Positions 5,695 to 5,799 of a DNA stretch of 5,799 nt are shown in pieces; the stretch's first letter is position 1, and the number at the start of each line of letters is the position of its first letter. The notes beneath the pieces are model-generated. The model was not told where the DNA came from and ran no database searches. It saw only the letters and a program-made list of their open reading frames with translations. The stretch covers positions 1 to 5,799 of the forward strand of contig CAMYMO010000485.1 in assembly GCA_947259425.1 (NCBI GenBank), given 5' to 3'. Made by a program: the position numbers and the translations under genes. This DNA comes from an uncultured Ectothiorhodospiraceae bacterium. GTDB lineage: Bacteria > Pseudomonadota > Gammaproteobacteria > UBA6429 > Thiohalophilaceae.

Positions 5695-5799
5695 TTAGGC
5701 AACCGCTTTCTGAAACAGATTAGCAATCTCGATTAAGGCATTTTCCTTATTCAGCGCCAGTTGATTTTCATCCATGGTGGTGCTTTCCACTGAAATAAA
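5695..5799 (-). CDS. C-terminal end of an unidentified protein, cut by the right edge
   Basis: The minus-strand frame is open from the window edge to TAA at 5697-5695, giving 34 residues. The sequence ends in MDENQLALNKENALIEIANL followed by FQKAVA, a likely amphipathic helix with regular leucine, isoleucine and alanine spacing. I do not recognise the family. An internal ATG at 5775 could start a 26-residue peptide, but it lacks a good Shine-Dalgarno (only GGAAAG seven bases before), so the tail of a longer gene is more likely. The evidence is composition and the open frame to the edge only. Confidence 0.5.
   Translation of the reverse strand, partial: FISVESTTMDENQLALNKENALIEIANLFQKAVA

Noticed and set aside
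1..5799. CRISPR array, insertion sequence or tRNA
   Set aside because: No regularly spaced long repeats, no transposase motifs or terminal inverted repeats, and no cloverleaf were seen on either strand.

Overview
The window looks like a moderately AT-rich bacterial chromosome segment. A Gram-negative proteobacterium, plausibly an aquatic or marine gammaproteobacterium, is the best guess. The guess rests on an exported c-type dihaem peroxidase, the style of the Hsp20 and methyltransferase, and a vanadium haloperoxidase of a kind common in marine microbes. It is inferred from protein character only; no marker gene is present.

Layout. From 1 to 1275 (minus strand) runs the N-terminal 425 residues of an exported dihaem cytochrome c peroxidase/MauG-family protein, cut by the left edge. 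Across a 278 bp spacer, a vanadium-dependent haloperoxidase of 583 residues (1554-3305, plus) is transcribed divergently. Next come two minus-strand genes only 29 bp apart and probably co-transcribed: a membrane methyltransferase of the isoprenylcysteine carboxyl methyltransferase family (4561-3851), then a small exported four-cysteine protein (3821-3414). Divergent from these is a small heat-shock protein (4808-5299), with a plausible promoter, a leader that can fold over its ribosome binding site, and a long hairpin after the stop codon. The stretch 5340-5694 has no gene but holds many copies of AACCG/CGGTT. The right edge contains the last 34 residues of a minus-strand gene that I cannot identify.

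How the parts may work together. Both proteins of the left pair belong to families that consume hydrogen peroxide. They share one intergenic region and might be co-regulated, but the dihaem protein has a signal peptide and the haloperoxidase does not, so they probably act in different compartments. The right half is a stress and envelope neighbourhood. The strongest regulatory idea is a fourU-like RNA thermometer in the Hsp20 leader: UUUU can pair with AGGA of the Shine-Dalgarno sequence within an 8 bp helix. I see no mobile element, CRISPR array, tRNA or rRNA.
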